Assembly: GCF_000219625.1 (NCBI RefSeq)
Contig: NC_018216.1
Location: 496,001 to 560,000 of the forward strand
Length of the DNA: 64,000 nt
Direction: 5' to 3'
DNA from: Zymoseptoria tritici IPO323
Lineage: Eukaryota; Ascomycota; Dothideomycetes; Mycosphaerellales; Mycosphaerellaceae
Part shown: positions 47,069 to 58,562 of the stretch, in pieces
Numbering within the stretch: the first letter of the stretch is position 1
How the letters are laid out: the number at the start of each line of letters is the position of its first letter
Translations under genes and position numbers: made by a program
Notes under the pieces: generated by a model
Database searches by the model: none
What the model was told of the DNA's origin: nothing
The model's input: the letters and a program-made list of their open reading frames with translations, nothing else

Positions 47069-47746
47069 TCTTGATCAGGAAAATCGACAGAATCGCAGCA
47101 AAACGTGTACTTCGAGAATAATTTCAGCACGGCGGTAGTATGGTATGCAGCACCACAATATCCAGCCTGAAACGCTTCCACTTCTTCCGTCGTATAGCAC
47201 GAACGACTGCCGATCCCTCGTGGGAGTCTCTGGTCAAGAACAAGGCCGTCTTGGTCGCTTAGTACTTGGCTTCGGTCCGATGGGCAGCGTCATTAGTAGC
47301 ACTGGAGTCCGCTCCACTCGTCCGAATTCTGAGATTCTGGTAGCGAGGACAACTCAAGAAGCGACAATCGGGCTGAGACTCACACAATGAGAAGCCTTCA
47401 TTGAAAACACTACAACCGCCCAGAGCATTTTCGGAGTTGAGACCCTTGAACACGTCAGAAGGCATCTAACTTTCATGCTAAAGCACTGCAGATCTTCGGG
47501 CGAATCTTCGGATGACTTGAGTTTGACTAAGCAGCGAGCTACCATCGTAGTGGGATCAAAACCGCCAGCATTTCCCATCGGTGCCGAACTTTGGTCGCCT
47601 ATACTCATGCATGCACGTCGGATGTCCGCTGGAAACCGAATCGCTGCCATACTGCGACAACGAATCAAGATGTATCCATGATTGTGAGGTCGACAGAGGA
47701 GACCGGATGAACGCCCGTCTCCATCTGAAACATAATTTGCACGAAA
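47069..47746. other. Intergenic
   Basis: About 0.7 kb upstream of the transcription-factor start. It contains only short overlapping frames. Nothing is called beyond a presumed promoter. Confidence 0.5.
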
Positions 47747-50021
47747 ATGGACGACAGCAGCGGGCCAAAGCGCGACAACCACACTCCCAGCTGTGCGGTC
47801 TGGTATGTATAAGCACTCCCTCAGCTACCGAAGATGCCCCCAGTCTCGGTATCGAAGACACTCTATATGCAATGCACCCGAGACTAATCCTTAATGCTCG
47901 GTTCCCAGTCAACGCCGGAAAGTCAAGTGTTCCCGAACGTACCCTTGCACAGCTTGCACCAAGTCTGGCCTCGAATGCGTCTTTCCGCCCCCTCGAAAAC
48001 GAGCCAAACGAAATCCAACTACCATCACCGCTAGCTCGGATGTACACTCGCCGGGTCGGACTTCCGCAGATGGACATCGATCGCATGCTGGTCATGTCAA
48101 GTCGGCTTCCGTGAACATCAAAGACCATGCCTCCCCGGAGTCGTGCGGCAGTACTGTCGGTACCGCGGCGAGTGCGACCACCAACACTGCTCGTCTGGTG
48201 TCTGACGGAAGATATGTAAATAACCACCTCTGGAGTGCCATCGCTCCTGACCAGTCTGCTGGAGACGAATCGCCGCGGCCCAGCACTGCCACTGATCAAC
48301 AATCGAACTCGGTCGACTCACACGCGGCAAACGCCCGGACGGGATCCTACACCTCCAATGGAGAGGACATGACCGATGGGCGAAGTTTCGTGTTTGGCGG
48401 TGGCGCATCGCATAATACCTCCGTCCAGCCACTACCACCGACGCACATCGTCTATTTGTGGCAGACATATGTCACGAACATCGACCCGGTGATGAAGCTC
48501 TCGCACGCACCATCAGTACAGCACATCGTCCTTGGCCAGATCGGCCGACCAGCGCTCGGTCGTAATGAACAAGCCATGGCGTCAGCCGTCTACTTCATCA
48601 GCGCAGTCTCTCTCTCCGACGAACAATGCCGGCGAGACCTCCAAGACACGCGGGCGAACATCCTGGTCAAATATCGCCATGCCTCCGAAGTGGCCCTCTC
48701 CGCAGCAGGGTTCATCACCACAACCGACGTCCTCGTCCTGCAAGCCTTCGTCCTACACCTCACAGCCTTGCGCTCGATTGGGGACTTCCAAACAGTCTGG
48801 TCCCTTCTCGGCCTTGCTATTCGCGTCGCTGGCACAATTGGTCTCGCCCGAGACGGCACATCTTTCAACCTCGCCCCATTCGAGACAGAGATGCGTCGTA
48901 GGCTGTGGTGGGCGCTCGTCTACTTCGACGGCCGCATGGCGGAAATCGTCGGTCAAGAAGGTGATCTTATGGGAATCGACTTCGAAACCGGCTTTCCCGC
49001 CAACCTCAACGACAGCGATCTGTTTCCCACCATGTCCCGCCTCCCTGAGCCCAGTCGTGGACCTACGGAGTCGATCTACCTGCAAGCTCGGGTGCTGTCT
49101 TGCTCCGTCGCCCGCAGTTTGCAACGGATCGCTTCTCCACAAGGAACATGGCGCAATCTCCGCGACGCCAACATGCCAGTGTCGGAGAAGATCGAAGTTA
49201 TGCAGCGCATCGAGAGACGGTATCAGGAAGAAATCCTCGGCCCTTGCGATCCGACTGTCCCTCTTCAATGGCTCAGCATCAACACCGCCCGCACCTTCGC
49301 CACCAAACTCCGCCTCATCGCCCGCATTCCCGTCGTAGACCTCGACCGCGAATGGGAAACAGCAGACGGCTGCTCCGAGAACGCATTCATCCTCTCCATG
49401 GACCTCCTCCAAATCCAACTTGACCTCTGGCTCGAACCATCCGTGCAACCCTGGCGCTGGCACTGGCAAGCGCATTTCCAATGGTACGCGCTCGTCACGC
49501 TCTTGAAGCAGATCAAATACCCACGACCAGGACAAATTCAGAGTCGAGCTTGGGCTCTCATCAAGAAAGCGTTCGAGGTGATCATCCCGACTTTGGAATT
49601 GGGAAAACGAAAGAGTTTACTGCTGGATGGGATCCATGGACTACTGAATGCGGCGAAGCGGCATCAGAAAGAAAGTTCTGCTCCGATCGATCAGAAGCCA
49701 ATCATACACGCTGGTCGGTATAGTCGACATGTACTTCCCAGTCCGCCGTTCAAGCCGATGTCAGGGGTACCTGGTGGAGCCTATAACAATAGCGCCACTG
49801 GCTACGTGGGAAGCGGCTACGCTCAACGACCAGCCCCTGCGGCGATGAACATCATGCCCGCGATTGAAGTCGGCAGGATACCGACCCCGCCGAACTTCTC
49901 GGGTGGCAGGAATATTCTGACCCCAGATCCGGTGGTCGGCATCGATTTGGATGCGATTGATTGGGTGGAATTCGATCGATTGGCGGCAGCGTTGTGTCAG
50001 CAGGGAGTTGACTTGACGTAA
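47747..50021 (+). CDS. Zn2Cys6 fungal transcription factor
   Basis: Exons 47747-47802 and 47909-50021 give 722 aa. The 106-bp intron (GTATGT..CCCAG) splits the zinc cluster inside its second Cys codon. Once joined, the cluster is canonical, C-x2-C-x6-C-x5-C-x2-C-x6-C at residues 16-42 (CAVCQRRKVKC, then YPCTAC and GLEC). A basic PPPRKRAKR linker follows, then a fungal-specific transcription factor middle homology region. There, TTDVLVLQAFVLHLTALRS, WSLLGLAIRVAGTIGLARDG and EMRRRLWWALVYFDGRMAE are the classic helices. It should bind CGG-type sites in the nucleus. The target pathway is not evident; the nearest neighbour is the GFA protein. Confidence 0.92.
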
Positions 50022-50451
50022 AGCGCTGAGGGCGACATGTCTGCCAACTGAAAAGGACAAGCATGATTCCCAGTGGCGTACTGAAAGCATGCAGTCGCCA
50101 TGTTCGACGTCGACAGATGACATTTGTTGAATCGAACAAGATGCATGATCGCAAAGAGGAGGACTCAGATCCGCAGTCTGGAAGAGACGATGTCGTCCGT
50201 TGCTCAGACGCACGTGTGTTCGAAGACTTCCATCGCTCTCTGATACATCTCCTCGGCATCCGCTTATCAATACAGACTGCTCCGAAGCTGGGGAAATATG
50301 CTCCGCCATGCCATGCGTCCCTCTTGGCTTATGCGTGTTCTGTCCTTCCTCCCAAATTCTCTGTCGAGCGACAGACAAGTTGAATGCTCCTCCGCAGCAC
50401 CACAAGGTTGATTGTATGGAAATTTGCACCTGACTAGCCGTCGCAAAGGCT
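50022..50451. other. Intergenic, convergent 3' ends
   Basis: This lies between the stop of the transcription factor and the stop of the broken repeat gene. I see no other feature. Confidence 0.5.
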
Positions 50452-50880
50452 TCAAGCGGGAGGATCGGGATGTTTGCAATTCGCCGGCTTGTTGAGATTG
50501 CAAGGTTCTCCGTTGCCGATCGTCTGAGGATCGGGCGCAGGTGCAGGTGCAGGTGCTGCGTTGGCACTTGCGCTGCGAACGACGACTGCGGGAGGATTGG
50601 GATCGGGATGCTTGCATCCGTGCGGGTGCTCGATAAGGTCGCAAGGGCCCGAGTGACCACCAATAGTTTCGGGTGCAGATGCTGCAATGCCACTGACGCT
50701 ACGGACTAGCAAAGCAGGAGGACTAGATCCACCGGACTTGTGTTTGGGGCAGCTTGGGTTCCGGATAAGATCGCAAGGATCGTTGTTTCCGATAGTACTC
50801 TGTGAATGGGGAGTAGAGCTTTTTTGCAGGGCCTTGCTGTATACACTGCCAGGCCACGCAAGCGTCCAAGAAGGGTATAG
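50452..50880 (-). pseudogene. 5'-truncated secreted-type protein with three Cys-pair repeats
   Basis: The minus-strand frame is open from a stop at about 50887 down to 50452, with no in-frame ATG. A good acceptor (ATTCACAG) just before 50799 suggests the repeats begin in an internal exon. From there three tandem units of about 40 residues follow the pattern TIG-x(2-5)-PC(D/N)L-x(2-4)-P-x(1-3)-C-x(0-1)-KH. They are separated by PPA-(L/V)-(L/V)-V-R-S and Ala/Pro spacers, with two cysteines per unit. The last unit ends CKHPDPPA and stop. The first exon, presumably with ATG and signal peptide, would lie where repetitive DNA begins (about 50930), so it has probably been cut off or displaced. Alternatives are a multi-copy peptide precursor or a repetitive secreted effector. 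Function is unknown. Confidence 0.6.
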
Positions 50881-50931
50881 CGGCTGTTACGTGAGGTCTT
50901 AAATAGGAAGGACTGGCAGTGTCGGTAAATT

Positions 50932-50955
50932 GGCCGCTCTACCGGTAGAGCGGCC
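50932..50955. repeat. Perfect 24-bp palindrome at the transposon border
   Basis: The sequence GGCCGCTCTACC followed by its exact reverse complement forms an uninterrupted 24-bp palindrome. It lies where unique sequence gives way to CpA-depleted repetitive DNA. It may be the tip of a DNA transposon or a hairpin end. Confidence 0.75.
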
Positions 50956-52161
50956 TATTCTTACACTACTAGTAGCTATAAATAGCTTAGTTGTTGCCTG
51001 TTTAGTTTAGTATATTAGTAAACCGGACGATACGCTCTTATATACGCGAGGGCGCGTTCTCTCGTCGTTTACCGCTCTTACTAGTCTTTATATAGCAATA
51101 CCGCTAAAATGTAGTCCGTATAGAGTATTAATCCTCGTATAAGAGCCTCGTAGTCTACGATACTATATAAGGGCTAGGGATCGCCGACACTACTAGTAGA
51201 GCTCGCCGCTCGCGAGGCTACTTACCGACAGCGGTAAAAGGTACTCGAGAAGGAGCTTACGTAGTTAAGGGCTCTATATAAGGTCGGTAGTATAGTTATT
51301 AAGCGATTAATTAAATAGACGATGCCGCCGCCCTTACCGGACCCTTTATAGACGCCGGCTCCTTTATAGACGCCGGTACTACTACTACTACGCCGTAAGT
51401 AGAGCTAGAGCTAGCGAACGAGAGCTTAAGCGACCGCCGCCGCCGACGCCGGAGCCTATAGTAACCTTAGTAGTAGCTAGCCGCCGGTAAAGAAGGTCTC
51501 GAAGAAGGGCTTAACCGAGGAGTAAGAGCTTATATTAATAAGGATAGCTATAAGGGTTAAGGAGTATTATAGCGATAGCTTCTAGCTAGTCCTTACGGTA
51601 TAGTTTCTATAGTAGACTAGCGTCGACTACGGTAGTCTATAGAAGGTATTAAAGAAGCTTAAGGAGCGGTAGACTATAAAGTTTAAGGCCGCTAGTACTA
51701 GTACTAGTAAGGAAGACGAGACCGGTATATCGTTAGTAATAAGGGAATAGCTTAAGTTTAAGGGCGCTTAAGCGGTAGCTAAGGCTACTCGTACGGCGGC
51801 TATAAAGGTTACTAACAACGAGCAGGCTACTTTATAACTAGCTAGAGCGGATATGTTATAACGATAAGGGAAGAAGAGTTACCGGTAGCGTATAGAAGCT
51901 AGTAGTAAGTCCGAGAGCGGTAGTAATACTAATACTATCGGTAAGCCTAAGGACTTTAGTAAGGACGAGCGCTTTAATAACGACGGCGACTCTATACTAC
52001 TACTACTACGTCCTTAATAACGTACGCCTACCGCTACTATACCGAGTAGTCGACGATTATCCTTAATACCGTCTAATACTTTAACACCGGTCCCCTCGTC
52101 GTCTACGACTATATTAGCGCGAGCTAAGAAGAAGCGTAAGGCGCTAGCGGACGAGACGACG
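50956..52161 (+). mobile_element. Unclassified RIP-degraded element (outer element), left part
   Basis: CpA is nearly absent and stops are dense. Reading through TAG codons on the plus strand gives a protein-like text. It has a Leu/Glu-rich coiled part near 51180-51300, then Pro-rich spacers. A block near 51500-51690 (LTEEQELILIRIAIRVKEYY, later GSLQKVLKKLKER) resembles a Myb/SANT-like or other helix-turn-helix DNA-binding domain. A basic end (RAKKKRKALADETT) is interrupted exactly by the LINE insertion at 52162. The element resumes at 56605. Its class is not settled; a DNA transposon is my guess. Confidence 0.55.
52149..52161. repeat. Target-site duplication of the long LINE, left copy
   Basis: GGACGAGACGACG is repeated exactly at 56592-56604. 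It can be extended to about 16 bp by shared T residues that merge with the element tail. Confidence 0.85.
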
Positions 52162-55100
52162 TTTGTTTGTTTGTTTGTTTGTTTGTTTGTTCCATTTACG
52201 TCCTGTAGGAGTCTATAACTATGTAGGACGGCTGTCTCGCGACAGCAGTCTATCTATGTACAATTGTTGTTCTCTCGTATCTCTTAACCTTAGGGAAAGA
52301 CCCGTGCCTAGGATAGTAGCAAGCTAGTATCGAAGGACTTTAAAGAAAGACAAATAAGGAAAAGTAAAAGGAGTGTAGGCTAGACGGTCTCGTCTTCGCC
52401 TCTTGCTAGGTGCTAGGACCTAGAAGCAATCTTTATATCCGAGAGAAAGGTAGTAAGGTGTTTCCGGAGTTCCTTATCTTCTACTATTTCTAGTAGAGAT
52501 TGTGCTTGTCGTAGCGGTAGTAGCCTAAATACATCGTAGATAGGGCAGCTACATACGAGGTGTTCTACTATTTCTCGTCGTCCGTAAGGGCAGTCTAGCG
52601 TCGTTGCGTGTCTAAAGCGATAGAGATAGGACTTTAGGTATCCGTGTCCTAATAGGATAGTATAGAAGGCACTAGTTAAAGCGCGTCTTCCTCCTATTCT
52701 ATGTTTTCCTAGCGAGCTCTATAGAAATCGACTAAGGTAGCTATTTGTATTCCTAGGTATCTTATTAATCTCCCGTTGTCTTGCTATTTCGTATCGGGTT
52801 TTCTAGACGCTAAAGAGATCGTCTTTTGCGTAGTTAGCCCTCTCGTGTTCTACGAAATGCTTGTATTGTCGGAGTCGATAACAGAGTAGTTGTATCTATG
52901 TTCTCTGTCGTTTTTGCGGAAGTATCTCTCTCGAGTCCTCGTGTCGGACTTCTCGCGTATCCGAAGGCGCGCTTTAGATAGCGAGTCTTATAGGGTAGTT
53001 TTCGGGTAGCTTTGCTGCGCGTAGAGAGTATAAAATTAACTGTCTCTCTAGGCGTAGATCTAGGGGGAAGAGATTTGACTCTACTTCGGACGGGACGTTT
53101 AGGGCGGTACGGAAAACGCCTAGGATCTTTCTACAAGCTTTACTTTGTAGAGATACTAGAGGTTTTATGCTCTTTTTCGACTGCTACTAAACCGGGGCCC
53201 CGTAGTCTGCTATTATAGTAACGTAGGCTAGGTAGATCTTTCTTAACGATATAGAAGATAGACCGCGTTCGGTATTTGCTAGTCTTTCTAATCGATAGAA
53301 TGCCGCTTGTGCTTATGCCGATCTTATTGTAATGTGCTCCTTAAAGGTAAGACCGGCGTCTAGCTAAATCCTAAGCTACCTTATCGCTTTCTTTGCCGGG
53401 CGAACAATATCGCCGTTTAGAAGAATTACTAGGCAATCGGACCCTTTCCCTTTTAAGAAGTGTACTAGGTCTATCTTTGCTAGGTCGAAAGCAATCGAGT
53501 TCTTCTTTCCTAGGTCTATTAGCCTTCTTGCCTTACGTTCTAGTACCTTAGAGTTCTTCTTAAGGGACGTAGACGAGGTAGATAGTCTAATGTTGTCGAC
53601 GTAGGAACTAGGAGTAACTCCTTATAGCGAGAAGAATATATCGCGCGTATAGATAAGAAAGAGGATAGGAGACATCGGGCTGCCTTGCGGAACGCCGATC
53701 TCTACATCCTAGAATTCCTATATCTGTCCGTCGAATGCTATTCGTAGGCGTCTATTGCTTATAAACGACTGAACCTAACGTATAAGGCTGTGCGGAAGCC
53801 TTAACTAGATTATTATTCTTAACAGTCGGTTCTTTGTAACGTAGTCGTATGCTCCTCTTACGTCGAGGAAAATAACCGAAGTCTTCTTTTTCTTTCTTCG
53901 ATTCTCCTCGATTTCGTTTGTTAAGAGAAGCACCGTATCAATAGCCGATTTCTTCTTTCGCCCTCCTAACTACGAGTCGTGTAGAAGGGGCTTCGTCTCT
54001 ACGATAATCCCTAGGCGTTTTACGAGTATTCTCTTACTAATCTTACTAAGGCAGTTTAGGAGAGAGATAACTTGGTAGGCCTTAGGGACCGAATAGTCTG
54101 GTTTTCCCGGCTTTGCTAGAACTGCGCCTGTCGCAACTTTCCAGCATCGGGGGTAGTATCCTTCGTCGAGTAGCCTCCTATATATACGTAGAAAGGTAAT
54201 AGGAATAGCGCTATACGCTTTACTAATAATAGCTTGCGTAATACCGTCTAGGCCCGGCGTTTTTCCTTTTACTATCTTCGTACTATAGGCGGCAGCGAGT
54301 TCCTCTTCGGTTAGCGTAGTCTAGCCCTAATCCCCGGCTATATACGCTTCCTAATAGCTAGGTAGAGGTTCCTCGGCAGGAGGGCGCGGAAATAAGGCTT
54401 CGGAGAAGGCCTTACATTTCCCCTCGAAAGAATCCTCGTTGTTTATCGTAGGTATTTGTCTTCGGCTGCTATTCCTAGTATAGGATATAGCTTTAAAGAT
54501 AGATTTCGAGTCTTCTTTTTCGAGGAAAGCGTTCTAGTAGTTCTTCTTAGCTGTTTTAATAGCTTGGAAGTACTCGTTTCTCGCTTTCGTATACGCCTCT
54601 TTCTCGTCTAGCGTCGGCGTACGTCCGCAGGTAAAGGTCTGTCTATATGTTCTAGACATTGTGCGGCGTAGCGTGCGTAGCTCTCTATTCTACTAAGGTT
54701 TTGCGCAGGCATGTACTACTTTCTCTAGGATTGCTCCCCGCATCGATTCGGTAATACACGAGGTAAAGGAGTCTACGATGTCGTCGAGGGAGTTCGTATA
54801 GTTAATAGACGTCGCCTTGCTTATTAGGAGATCTGTAAACAGTTCCTAATCCGCGGAAGCTATATCTAGAACTACTTTCTTCTGTTAGGCTCGATCTTGC
54901 GCGCTAATAAGGTCTATAGATATAGCCTTATAGTCTAAGCCTGTCGGAATCGTTCTCTAGTCGATTTCTTTCGTAGATAAGGATCCTCTTGTAAACGTAA
55001 GGTCTAGGACCGACTCTGCGTCTAGGTGCGGCCTATAGAAGGTCCCGATACCTATCGTATTACGTAGAGTAAAGCCCTAGTCTTCTATCCACTCTATAAA

Positions 55101-56591
55101 TTCGCGGGCACTAGTAGTATCCTTTCCCCTCGGATCCTAGGACGGGTGTCTAAGGTTAAAGTCTCCTACTAGTAGAGTGTTTGGAAGGAACGTGTTGCGT
55201 AGAGAGTAGAGGCTTCTCTCTGTTGTTCGTCGGTTTTGCGGGTTCTCGGTATCTCGAAGGTCTTTCTCGTTGTAGAGATTAACTATCTAGATCTTGTTGC
55301 CCCTCTTGTCTAAAATAACAAAGGAAAGTATGTTACTGTCGTCTAATAAAATAGGAGAGATATTAACGTTAAGTCTTGTGCTAATATATAGCATTGTCCT
55401 TAGCCGGATCGTCGAATCCGTAGTCGTTGGGAATAGCTAGTTATACTCCTAGTATGCGATAGATCTTGTCTCTTTGTAGCCTGTTATCGGGTCTTCTATA
55501 GTCTACGGTTCCTAGACTAGTAGAAGGTCGGCTTTCTGCTTAACCGCGACGTCTAAGGTAGACTCTATAGCCTCGATAGATCGGTTAAGATTAACGTAGA
55601 AAATCCGTAGAGAGTGTTCTAACATATAGAACGTTCTAGGGGCCTCCCTTTCTGTTATATACGATCCTTCGCCTTCTCGACTCTTAGGCTGTCCGCGCCT
55701 ACGTATAGACGGTTTTAAATAGCCCTTTTTGCCTCCTCCTCGGTAGTAAAACCTACTAGAACTGTCGCCCTAGTAAGAGTCCTTCTTCTCTCTTCGTTTG
55801 TTAGCCAAATCGGGGTGCCTGCGAGTTTAAGACTTCTATTAAAGGTCTTAATTTCTCGTTGAATGTCCTGTAGGCCCGTTAGCGTGTTAAAGTTCGCGGT
55901 CGAGACGCCGTAGACTACGACCTTGTACCAGAGAGAGTCCTCTATTACCTGTGCCTCGCCTACGATATCGGTAACCTTAGTAAGGCTATCGATCGTTCGT
56001 TAGCGGGCTTTCTCTGTTGCAAAGTTTAGGACAATGTTGCCCCGAAACGATTTCTTTATCGCGAGGATAGCTAGCTCTTAGTCTTCGCCTTTAAGAGCGT
56101 CGTTAATTTTGTCTCGGGTTGCGATCTAGTCGAGTTCCTTCTCTTTATCCTTTGGTACAAGGATAAGAGGCATCGGTTCTGCTTGTTCTTTCGGCTTGCT
56201 AGCCCTCCGGGAGACGGTCGTCTAACGTTGTTGTTGTTGTTGTTGTGTTGTCTTTGTTGTCGAGGAGGTAGCGGTAGAGGTATCGGATCCGCTATCTCCC
56301 TTAACAACGTCTGCGAAAGTAGGCTTCTTCGCCTGTGCTGCTAGTTTCTTTGTTGTCGTTTCTAGGTTCGAGACTTGCTTTGCGAGGATTTAGGACGTTG
56401 TCCTAAAGTCTGTACGCTCGGTAAAGTGCCGAAAGACTTCGAGAAGGTCGAGAACCCGGGTTTGTTCTTCTGGAAACCCGCCTAGATCCCCCGCCGCTTC
56501 GACTAGTAGCTGTCGGGCTTGTAGGATCTTCTCGTTCACGGGCGTGCGAGAGAGTGTTTGTTTCTTTCCGAGAGAAGGGCTACGAGTCGGG
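52162..56591 (-). mobile_element. Tad1/I-like LINE, long copy, RIP-degraded
   Basis: The element reads on the minus strand and is about 4.4 kb. In reading order it has an ORF1-like region (about 56590-55700) with a polyglutamine stretch. An endonuclease start follows near 55600 (FYVNLNRSIEAI...LLLVQEP). The reverse transcriptase has YVDN at 53592-53603 where YVDD is expected. The C-terminal CPCG motif and a (CAAA)n tail at 52162-52190 complete it. Stops interrupt every domain, and CpA is nearly absent. Exact 13-bp target-site duplications flank it. It is the same family as 1-1807 in opposite orientation. The 5' end may be slightly truncated, since no clean initiation region is seen. Confidence 0.88.
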
Positions 56592-56604
56592 GGACGAGAC
56601 GACG
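56592..56604. repeat. Target-site duplication of the long LINE, right copy
   Basis: Exact match to 52149-52161. It shows that sequence on both sides of the LINE belongs to one older element. Confidence 0.85.
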
Positions 56605-57306
56605 TTTTAAGGCGAGATAACGTCGTTTATAAGGTCTATAAACGATAACCGCGCCATTAACGCCGCTAGCTCCTTAGCGTTCGAGATGTTAGCTAAGGGT
56701 ATCGTATAACTATAAGAGTCGTCTAAAGAGACAAATAAGAAGCTTACTAAACTAGTTAGCGTAGTACGCGACTCGGTAATACGGCCGTAAGCTAGATACG
56801 ATCTATTAGATAACTTCGATCTAGGCTAGTTTCTCGGCTAAAAATGTTATATATCCTCTATAGCTACCGTTCGGCGAGTTGTCGGCCGATTTAGCTAATC
56901 TTACGATATATTATACTCTAAGCATTACGCTCGAACCTCCTTACCTTAGATATACGTCGCGGTATATGTTCGTAGGGTTATTAGTCGTAGTAGTAGTTAG
57001 TTAATTTTTAAAGTAAGGGGAGTCGGACGAATTCGAGGGTCTAGCGTCGAGTTAAGCTTCGACATCTAGATAATTAACAACGCGACGGTCTCTATACCGA
57101 TTTACCTCGTTTTTTTTTTACTAATTACCGACGGCTCTAAAAATTATAAAGGAAGTAGAAATGTAGTAAATATATAGTATTGTTAATGCGTAGTAATAGA
57201 TAGCGGTAAAATTTAAGGAATTTCGGGTATAGCCGCGCTTACTAAGAATACTAACTTCGAAGTCTTCGAGGCGTTTAGTCTTCTCGTACTATTACTGGAC
57301 GTCGTA
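56605..57306 (+). mobile_element. Outer element, middle part
   Basis: Continuation of the element interrupted at 52161, with the same CpA depletion and dense stops. No domain is recognisable in this piece. It is interrupted again by a short LINE at 57307. Confidence 0.5.
57293..57306. repeat. Target-site duplication of the short LINE, left copy
   Basis: TACTGGACGTCGTA is repeated exactly at 58088-58101, bounding the short LINE insertion. Confidence 0.85.
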
Positions 57307-58087
57307 TTTTGTTTGTTTGTTTGTTTGTTCCATTTACGTCCTTTCGGAGTCTAAGACTATGTAGGACGGCCTTGCAAGCAAGGCAGTAGATCTATTTACA
57401 ATCAAATTCTTTCGGTATTCTTTAACCTTAAGGGAAACCCCGTGCCTAAGGCAGGACCTGCAAGCAGAATCTGCCGAAGGACTTCAAAACAGCACAAGAC
57501 AAAGGAAATCAAACGAGTGTCGTTGTCTACAGCCGGGGCTATAGAATTTTCGTGCTAAGCTTTTGTAGAATTTTCAGCGGATCCTTCCGCTTCGCACATA
57601 CGCTGCAAATTCGAATGCAAAATTCGAATGTAAAGCAGCTGTCCAACTCGCTGTCTTCTCTTGTCCTTAATATGCCTTTGTGGTATCGTAGTAGCAGTTC
57701 TATCTACGACAACGCAGGTTAATCGCAGAGTTGTGGATTCCACCGACTGTTCTAGCTCTTTAAAGTGTATGTATGCTTCCTTCGAGGGCGACGAAGTCTC
57801 TAGAGAAGGGATATACGATTTCGGTTCGGATTTCGAGGAGGTGCGCGTATAGGGCAGAGTAGACTGCTTTTTCTTCTTCTTCTTCTTCTTGTTTGTAGCG
57901 TAAAGGGCTATTCGTTCGAATCGTGCTGTTGTTCTGCTGTAGCTCGTGTTTCGAGGCGGATTTCGAGAAGGATTTCGGGCGGATTCGAGAGGTTTTCGAG
58001 GAGGTTTCTTCCAGACTGTCTTAGTTTCCCTTCTAAGGAAGGTACTTACGACGGCCACCGCGTAAAGGTGCAGTCTGTTCGGCCGTC
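57307..58087 (-). mobile_element. Short 5'-truncated LINE insertion, little RIP
   Basis: This 781-bp minus-strand insertion begins at its (CAAA)n tail (57307-57330). It shares the 3' end of the long LINE (GGACGTAAATGGAAC, CTAAGGCACGGGG) but diverges further in. It still contains many CpA dinucleotides, for example in 57440-57520, unlike everything around it. It was therefore inserted after RIP or is too short to be targeted. It carries a 167-codon open frame. Exact 14-bp duplications flank it. Confidence 0.85.
57555..58058 (-). CDS. Open frame inside the short LINE, function unknown
   Basis: 167 codons on the minus strand within the young LINE fragment. The N-terminal third is very basic with a Lys run (KKKKKKK), the middle is Ser/Glu/Lys-rich, and the end is SNLQRMCEAEGSAENSTKA. 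It is probably the C-terminal part of a LINE protein left by 5' truncation, kept open because the copy escaped RIP. No domain is recognised. Confidence 0.4.
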   Translation of the reverse strand: MAVVSTFLRRETKTVWKKPPRKPLESARNPSRNPPRNTSYSRTTARFERIALYATNKKKKKKKKQSTLPYTRTSSKSEPKSYIPSLETSSPSKEAYIHFKELEQSVESTTLRLTCVVVDRTATTIPQRHIKDKRRQRVGQLLYIRILHSNLQRMCEAEGSAENSTKA

Positions 58088-58101
58088 TACTGGACGTCGT
58101 A
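58088..58101. repeat. Target-site duplication of the short LINE, right copy
   Basis: Exact match to 57293-57306. Confidence 0.85.
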
Positions 58102-58257
58102 GAAGATGTAGCTAGTGCTCGGATTTAGTAAGGATTACTACTAAAACGCTTATTCGGAGTTATCGCTCGTTACGTCGTCGTTAGGGTATAGCTAATAGAG
58201 GTACTTGTAAAGATTCGGTAGCCGAATTATATATGTTAGAAGCACCTCGAGAGGGAA
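58102..58257 (+). mobile_element. Outer element, right part
   Basis: A short remaining stretch of the outer element before the LTR. Its true end is not visible, because the gypsy LTR begins at 58258. Confidence 0.4.
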
Positions 58258-58562
58258 TGTAGGCTTGCACCGAAAACAAATAGTTGTAGAATGTAACAAG
58301 TCGATTCGATAAGGAAGGGGATGGACAAGAGCGTCCCCCGAGGCTATGTACCCGCCCTTTATGTTACCAAATGCGTCCCTCCGCCTAGACTAGGCACCGG
58401 TCGTAGTCTAACGTCCGCTCGGGGGCTATCGTGCGCCCGTAAGGTTCGTCCCTCTACAGGATGTCCTAGTCTGGGCTAGATAAGATAGCACCGGTAATCT
58501 GTAGTACTAGGATAGTCCAGGTTAGGACAGGTAGGGGGCGTTATCGTAAGGGTGTCCTTACA
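58258..58562 (-). repeat. 3' LTR of a Ty3/gypsy element
   Basis: This 305-bp block on the minus strand begins TGTAAGGACACC and ends AAGCCTACA, so it has TG...CA ends. On the element's strand a purine tract (GAGAGGGGAGGGGGGCAA) ends directly before it. That marks the polypurine tract and so the 3' LTR. The 5' LTR would be beyond 64000. Confidence 0.75.
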
